Of a stretch of 64,000 bases of DNA, positions 57,640-64,000 are shown piece after piece. The notes under the pieces were generated by a model that saw only the letters and a program-made list of their open reading frames with translations, ran no database searches and was not told where the DNA came from. This stretch comes from Prostheceraeus crozeri (lineage: Eukaryota > Platyhelminthes > Polycladida > Euryleptidae), in the NCBI GenBank assembly GCA_907163375.1, contig CAJQUW010004766.1:46495-110494 (forward strand). Direction: 5' to 3'. Every line of letters begins with the position of its first letter. The first letter of the stretch is position 1. Both the position numbers and the translations under genes were made by a program.

Positions 57640-59440
57640 AGATTAAACGACTAAAAACAGATAAAAATGAAGCAAGCAGCAAAAGTAGACAAACATCGAA
57701 GTGAAAAAGCAGAAGATTAAGTCAACATCACACTTCGGATTAGAGCTAAGAGAATGATTCGTACGATTTGACGAGCGTCTGAGCTTGAGTTTGCGTGAGG
57801 CAGTCAACATAACCCTATCAAATTGGCTATTCCAATTCAAATTGTATTTGATAGCAACCCTAAGAATATTGACGTTGGATGCTAGTTCGATGTTGTCATA
57901 GGGATATGTTCTCCTGTGCTTCTTTCTAAGAATCACCATTTGACGACACTTCCGAAGATTTAGCGACATATTGTTTATCTCTGACCATTGCTGAACCAAT
58001 TGCAAGTTGTTGGGATTAGGATGAGCATCTTTGCATGATTCAATCAAGGTCACATCAACAGCGAATTTTACGATGAGAGCAGAAGTAGACGAACCCTGGA
58101 GTGCAGCGATGAGGGTTGAGAATAGATAGGGGCCAAGCACGGAACCCCGAGGAACACCAGATGTGATTTTAACAAGAGAGCCAACACACCCATGGATCTT
58201 TGGAATCTATCTGTAAGATAGGAGAATATCCACTGCAGATAGCCCTTGCTTAAACCTGACTCAACAACCAACATATTCATCAGTCGATGATGTTGAACCT
58301 TATCGAAAGCCTTAGCATAGTCCAAACATTATCATATTCTTCCATAAATGACGTCACAGAATTATGAATGTCAATCAACGCACTTGTAGTGGAACCCCTC
58401 GGTCTAAAGACATGCTGGTCATCACCAAACAGTCGCAGCATCGGATCACGCAGTTTGGAAAGAATTATTCTCTCGAAGGCCTTAGAAATTATAAGAAGCA
58501 TCAAAATCTGCCGATAATCATTGATGGTCGGATTACTAGTCTTTGGGATAGGCCTGACGCATACGTTTTTCCAAAGTTTCGGAAATTCGCGGTTGCTATT
58601 GACGAACAATAGATATTTGTATATGCCTCGCAGATAATGTGACCACACTCCCACAAAATTCTGGCATTGATTTCGTCATCGCCACAAGACTGTTTGAAAC
58701 GTGAGCTTTTCAAATTGCAACAAACCTCAAAAGAATCAATTGAAATATCCCAGTGATCATCCTGAAGGTCATCAAGCTCGAAATCTGCATTTTCGTTGAA
58801 GCATGAGCTGAACTTGCACGTCAATTTTGAAACAAAGCGGTTCGCCTCTTCTTCGTCGACAAACTGCGGATCACAGGTTGCTTTGCCCTGGAGCTCGTGC
58901 ACCAACTGAATAACTCTTTGACTCCATGTTTGTTTTGCCTTAAAGACTTCGAAATTTACCTTTCGAACCTTACCTTTCGAATTTACCTTTTGTAGGTGAT
59001 TATACACTGGCCAATTCTTTGATCGGTAAGCTATCCAACGATCCTCAATCATCTTCTTCAGTACTGGTGTTATCCAAGGTTTGTCACTTTCTGAGATGGC
59101 AATTTCGAAGCGAGGAATGCAATAAAGTGCTCGAGAAAATACCTCGCAAAATGCAAGGCATTTATCACCCACAGAATCTGCACGAAGTACAGTGTCAAAA
59201 TCAGTGTTAGATAAAGCTCGCAGAAAATCATCAATATGGCTCCGTCTGAAATCATAAACAGTTTTTCTGACAATTCCACTTTTCGAAGTAGCATCGCCGG
59301 ACTTCAGAAATACACACTTATGATCGGACGTAGAAACAGGCGGGCCCACTTCAGCAGCGTTCGGATAACTATCTTTCAATTGCTCGGAAATCCATATCTG
59401 ATGAAAGTAAGAATTCTTTTGAGTTGTCAAATTTACACAT
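57640..59440 (-). pseudogene. CR1-like LINE, minus strand, decayed
   Basis: Minus strand, read from 59430 downward. The endonuclease end is VSTSDHKCVFLKS (SDH motif), and the linker is SDKPWITPVLKKMIEDRWIA. The fingers start near 58700: DDEINARILWE, then KLWKNVCVRPIPK. Next come QHVFRPRGSTTSALIDIHNS (about 58440), MDYAKAFDKVQHHRL (58325, first catalytic Asp), a damaged VPCLAPI box, and KFAVDVTLIES (about 58060-58030), where the palm YADD is changed to FAVD. Then LNLRKCRQMVILRKKHRR and LNWNSQFDRV follow in the thumb. Frames 58501-59430, 58280-58654, 58068-58325 and 57643-58140 are in different phases, so at least three shifts occurred. Loss of a palm Asp confirms inactivity. The 5' endonuclease is truncated. 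Confidence 0.82.
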
Positions 59441-59895
59441 TTGCGAAACGAGAAATTTATATTGTCCCCGGCTATTGGATATGTACTGACCTACAGTATA
59501 CAGATTAGCTGTGAATAATCTGCTTCGGCAAAGAATAAGCAGTCTGCTAACAAAGGGTTGCTGATGGCCCTTAACCTAACCAGCACATGGGATAAGAGAA
59601 GGACTACTCCGAAATAACACCCTCGCCAACCCGCAGGCCTAGCGTGGTGAGCTCGGAAACCTCTATGAAAGCATCCACAAATCAACGGTCCTCAGTCCCC
59701 AGCGGCTCTGGAGTATACAACCGAGGCAGCGGGAGTGCTAACGAAAGAGCAGAGGTCGCTAAGAATCACAAGAATCACTGGGTTAAGTCAGGTAGTTAAG
59801 TCAATTCAGTTTATTAGAAGAAGAGAATGGGACGCTCATCTATAACAACGAGCGGATTATAGAACGGTGCGTCGAATTCCGCGAAGATCTGTACA
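59441..59895. other. Junction between two divergent LINEs
   Basis: No recognisable motif. Because it is richer in GC than average, it may contain 5' portions of the RTE LINE too decayed to read. Confidence 0.35.
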
Positions 59896-61250
59896 AGTCA
59901 AGACAATCGCCTCTCGACGCGACACGACAAAGTGTACATGGACCACCGTCAAGTCCTACTTCCGCTGCTACTATCCCGGCCGTCCTAACATCAGAAGTAA
60001 TGACATCCATCAATAAGCTAAAACGCAGCAAAGCACCGGGGGAAGACAACATCTCGGCCAGCATTCTCTAGGATGGTGGAGAAGTGATGATAGAGATCCT
60101 TGCCGAATTCTACACTGAATGCCTAAAACAACGTCGAGTCCCAAAATCTTGGAAGAATGCAGAAATCCTACCACGTACTATAGAAGAGGGGCATCAGAAC
60201 TAACATCAGAAACTACAGGCCAATCAGTTTACTACCCATCATATACAAGGTATTTTCTAGTGTACTTCCATAGCGAATGATCGGTGCGCTCGACTTCCAT
60301 CAACCAAGAGAGCAAGCAGGGTTTAGGTCTACCACTGACCATCTTCAAGTCATCAACCAATTGCAAGAGAAGGCGATGGAATACAACATTCCCCTCTGCT
60401 TCGCGTTTGTCGACTACGAGAAAGCCTTCGACAGCATCGAGTTCGGACCCCATTTACAGCACTGATGAATCACGGAGTTGAAGATGCCTACCTTGACATT
60501 CTGAAAAACCTCCACGACGAAGCAACTGCCTCCCTACGACTCCACACTAACAGCAGAAAGTTCAACCTAGGTCGAGGTGCCAGACAAGGTGATAATACGC
60601 ACGTATGTCCCCCAAACTCTTAACCTCATGTCTGCAAGATGCAGTAATCAATAAGATCAACTGGGAGGGCAAAGGTATCAATATCGATGGAGAGTTTCTG
60701 TATCACCTCATATTCGCTGACGACATATTCCTAATTGCTAGTTCCACAGTCAGAGGAGTTGCAAGCGATGCTTCGGGATATCCACGACAATAGCCAGCCA
60801 GTCGGACTACAGATGAATATTGCCAAGATGAAGACGAAGATCATGTGCAACAATTTCGTACGGAAGACCGATGTCATTATCGATGGAAAGAAGATCGAAG
60901 AAGTCAACAAATATGTATACTTTGGCCAGATGCAGACTAAAGATCACAACCTGTTGATGGAATTGCGGCGAAAGATAACTCTTGGCTGGAATGCCTTCCG
61001 GAAGCTTAGCGATATCATGCGAGATAAGAAAGTTCCCATGAAATTAAAGAGAAAAGCGTTCAACGAATGTGTTCTTCCTACTATGACATATGGCAGCGAA
61101 ACATGGTCGCTAAATGACACACAATTGGAGAAGCTCGTTACAACTCAACGGAAAATGGAGCGTATAATGATGGGTATTACACTTCGTGGCAGGAATTCTC
61201 ATACGATGATGAAAGTCATCCCAGTAGCCATTTATAATAGAATATAATGC
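59896..61250 (+). pseudogene. RTE-clade LINE reverse transcriptase
   Basis: Plus strand. VLTSEVMTSINKLKRSKAPG (59980-60045) then YTECLKQRRVPKSWKNAEI (60110-60170) are the 5' RT blocks. EQAGFRSTTDHLQVINQLQE (about 60310-60370) and LCFAFVDYEKAFDSIEF (60395-60445, first catalytic Asp) are highly characteristic of RTE/BovB elements. GRGARQGD (about 60570) is the RQGD box, and LIFADDIFLIAS (60707-60742) keeps both palm Asp residues. The 170-residue frame 60735-61247 covers GLQMNIAKMKTKIMCN, GKKIEEVNKYVYFGQM, YGSETWSLNDTQLEKL and GITLRGRN. Several frameshifts and an early stop make it a pseudogene, but it is the best preserved RTE here. The endonuclease is not visible. Confidence 0.85.
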
Positions 61251-61830
61251 CTACTAATTTAAATTATTAGTTAAAGTAGTCCTAAGGAGGACTGATGGCG
61301 TTCTCCAATCCGCAAGTGTACAAAGGCAATGCTACTGTAACCATTGGATTAATCAGTTCTTAAAAGATTTCAATGTAGCTTTCTCGTGGCAACGAATTAA
61401 AATTGATCAGCTTTGGCCGAATATCTGTTAAAAATGGAAATCTTAAGACTTGTAATACTACTCATTCTTGCTGTTAATATACTAATACCATAGATTCCAA
61501 ACACTGCCGTATACACGTTCAAAACAGACTTCTAATATACTGTACCGACTACAGATGCTGATAGTGGAAATAGAATAAGACAATGGTCACCATAGGTTAA
61601 GGAAATTAAAAATGGATATTATAAAACAACAGGAAACCGATGAATCAAAATTGGAAAAGTGGAGGTAAAATATGGAAATACAACGATGCTACTACACTGA
61701 TTACAAGTGAACTATATCTGACACTACACAAAGTGGATAATGGTAAGAGTGGATAAGTGGAAAGTGGATAATAGTTTTCTATTCCACTTTTCTACTGAGG
61801 ATATATCAGCCGCTCCTGTGCATGTAAAAT
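61251..61830. other. Unassigned DNA with TGGATA-type simple sequence
   Basis: 61735-61790 repeats GTGGATAA(T/G) and its complement. No gene was seen. Confidence 0.4.
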
Positions 61831-61831
61831 C

Positions 61832-61917
61832 ATCATTTTTGACAGTGATTCTGCATATGATGTTGTATTTCAATTGAATCAGTAGAAGTATGGTAGATGG
61901 GTCAAGGGGGCCCAATA
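61832..61917 (+). repeat. Short dispersed repeat, copy 1
   Basis: CATTTTTGACAGTGATTCTG...TTTCAATTGAATCAGTAGA...GGTCAAGGGG matches 63757-63836 with about 80% identity by eye. Role unknown. Confidence 0.6.
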
Positions 61918-63300
61918 TCGAAGTTCGCGTGCTTGGGATGATTCACAAGCAATGTGCTTCAACTTATTGTTGTGTTGCCTCAATGCATGGATTTTTGATG
62001 ATGCAGGTAAGTAAGTAAGAAATGTTTATATTGTCATATTTTTACGTACAAAGTGAGTAAAGATAAGTGACACGGTAAATACAAGATATGCGATATACAT
62101 GTGGTATGCATTTCAAATGCAAAGTCATTTCTGAAGCGTCGAGTTAAAGAGACGAGCACAATAAGGGAAATGTGAGCTTCTGCGTTTGGTTTTACAGAGA
62201 AGCAGTTGCATTGCACTTGCTTAGATCGGGGAAGAAATTGAGGTGCTAAGGAGTGTAAAAGATGATTACTTTGTAGAGTTTCACGAAAAACTTGTAACGC
62301 TCTTATTTCCCGACGATTCGAAAAACTGCTCAGGAGTTGACAGCCACATTCAAAATCACATATAATCTATGTCAACGCTTTCGGATTTTTTCTATTTTAT
62401 AGGCATTTTTCGCTGATAAACCAATAGAAAGTGGGGCATTGTTTCAATGATATCTCCTATTAGGGAATAATAAATCTTCTCTGGTAGTGTAGCTTCTAAG
62501 ATGCCTACAGTACCTTTTTTTCACAGCATATCAATTTATCACATTTTTCCCCTGCATTCGGTATCGGATATTAGATAGGCCTACATATGCAACCTGTTAC
62601 GTAAGCCAGGTAGGCCTATATTACATGAGAATGTGTTGCACATACTACACTTTATACTCTGCTTGTGATTGTTGTCTCCAGCAGTGAATCTTATGAAAAT
62701 TGCGGTTGCGATCACAATTTTGATAATTTTCGATTGTGGTTGCGATTGCGACCGCAGCAAACTTTTTTTAGCAAATTTTAGAAGTTGCGATTGCGGTGCA
62801 TTTTTATATTTGCATGCCCTGAATGTGCTGTGCAAGTAATCATGCTATTTCATTCCACTATCAATGAGTGATTCAATGCCTTGAATCCCTCAACTGCGAG
62901 TTGGAAGGAAAAAGATAATTTGTTAATTTCATCTAATCGTAATCGTGTAAAAGTCAATTATCATCTGACAATTACTTGTTTGACCAAATTTTCAAAACAA
63001 GAAAATATGAATAAAGCATGTATTACGAATGATCGAACATGTATCATCGATCCGCATGCGATCCGTATCCGCAAGATATCAAATTTCCTAATCAGTATCT
63101 GCATCTGTGCGGATACGGATGCATCTGTGTCCACATTTGATTCAATGTAATAATTGCAATTGCAGAATAATCACAATTTTCTTAAGTAACTGAAACTGTT
63201 GTGACTTTGCAGCTCTCATGACATGCACATTCTACCGCAGTGTGAATCAAATCACTGAAAGTGCTTCGATGTAGGACGTTATCTCGAAAGTTACGATTGA
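61918..63300. other. Unassigned DNA with GCGATTGCGG and ATCCGTATCC words
   Basis: 62695-62800 repeats TTGCGATTGCGG-like words. 63050-63125 repeats GGATACGGATGC and its complement. TAGGCCTA occurs at 62576 and 62611. Frames are short and unrecognised. Confidence 0.4.
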
Positions 63301-63309
63301 AAGTCAAAC

Positions 63310-63380
63310 AGGCGATGAATTCACTGGACCTGTCTGCTGCATTTGAGAATATTCATTGTCATATCTTTTTGAAGTAATAA
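63310..63380 (+). pseudogene. Tiny LINE RT motif fragment
   Basis: Reads MNSLDLSAAFENIHCHIFLK, resembling the 'LDLSAAFDT+DH..L' block with the first catalytic Asp of L2/CR1-type reverse transcriptases. No further motifs are certain nearby. Confidence 0.35.
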
Positions 63381-63756
63381 AAAGTTCATGGTATGAGATC
63401 TTCCCTAATACAATCATTGCATTCAAATACAAGTGAAGATGAACTGGTAAAGTATAACGTCTACTCAGACGACCCGAAATCTATAATGACTGTCTTATAG
63501 ACTTTTATCCAATACATCACGAAACGCGTGTTCAAATTCTTAGAATTCATCGCCAATGTTGAGAGATAATGGAATGCTGTGCAGCTATTTCGGATGGTAA
63601 CGCCAGACACTCTTCAGAAGCTCGTCGTCAAGGACACGGCATTCATGACATGTCATGGTCTGCTAAGTGAGGCTATTATCAGAATTCTGCTCTCTATGAA
63701 CGTTCCGTTCCGTCTGAATGAAATTGACCCTCAGAGACCTGATGAAGATCGTCTTC

Positions 63757-63836
63757 ATTTTTGACATCAGTGATTCTGCATGTGATACTTCATTTCAATT
63801 GAATCAGTAGACGTGTAGCAGACGGTCAAGGGGTGT
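63757..63836 (+). repeat. Short dispersed repeat, copy 2
   Basis: Partner of 61832-61917, with CAGTGATTCTGCATGTGAT, TTTCAATTGAATCAGTAGA and GGTCAAGGGG. Confidence 0.6.
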
Positions 63837-64000
63837 GATCCCCCCTCAGACATCAGAGGTTGTAGAAATGTCCATCCAAAAGTTTTTGATATCAGATGAA
63901 AAATGATTTTGTACATTTCCATAATGGTTCATGATAATGCGTGAAAATTATTTATCTTTTGTTTTTATCATGCTCGTGCATAGGCGCTGTACTATAAGAT

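Noticed and set aside
1-64000. CRISPR array, tRNA or rRNA genes, bacterial operons
   Set aside because: No regularly spaced repeats, no cloverleaf with A and B boxes that I could confirm, and no prokaryotic gene organisation.

Overview
The window looks like repeat-dense intergenic DNA from an invertebrate animal, probably marine. The base composition is AT-rich. There is no operon structure, no rRNA or tRNA that I can recognise, and no long intact reading frame. Most protein-coding signal is the decayed remains of transposable elements: LINEs of several clades (L2-like, CR1-like, RTE), a Penelope-like GIY-YIG endonuclease, a P-element transposase, a Tc1/mariner transposase, a Merlin/ISXO2 transposase tail and a fossil LTR-type pol. 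The octamer TAGGCCTA occurs at least eight times against an expectation below one, which also marks the genome's style. I cannot name the species. Layout: 0-10 kb holds a LINE scrap, a TA-flanked MITE fragment, a foldback element, a TCATGAG-rich MITE and long unassigned DNA. 10-16 kb holds three copies of a palindromic foldback family built around CTGCCGGCAGA; one copy is split by a 3.2-kb L2-like LINE. 18-21.4 kb holds a CR1-like and an RTE-like LINE. 22-26 kb is mostly non-coding with hairpins and short repeats. 26-42 kb is a nested transposon graveyard. A hAT-like non-autonomous family (about 0.77-0.85 kb, 8-bp target duplications) appears as a head-to-head composite at 26 kb and as single copies at 33.9, 35.5 and 41.1 kb. 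A 2.9-kb P element and two of those hAT copies sit inside an old LTR-type pol fossil (about 30.3-36.5 kb), and another hAT copy splits a LINE at 40.7-42.2 kb. 43.5-44.1 kb holds the best candidate host gene, a proline-rich protein with one C2H2 zinc finger. 47.3-48.8 kb holds a TA-flanked MITE followed directly by a Merlin derivative. 49.1-51.1 kb holds an unidentified minus-strand series of short ORFs. 51.9-53.2 kb holds a Tc1-type transposase remnant next to a hAT copy that itself carries a TA-flanked MITE. 57.6-61.3 kb holds a CR1-like LINE (minus) and an RTE LINE (plus) back to back. There is no coordinated gene system. What can be read here is a relative chronology of transposon insertions, recoverable from nesting and target duplications: LTR fossil, then P element and hAT copies; foldback, then L2 LINE; hAT, then TA-MITE.
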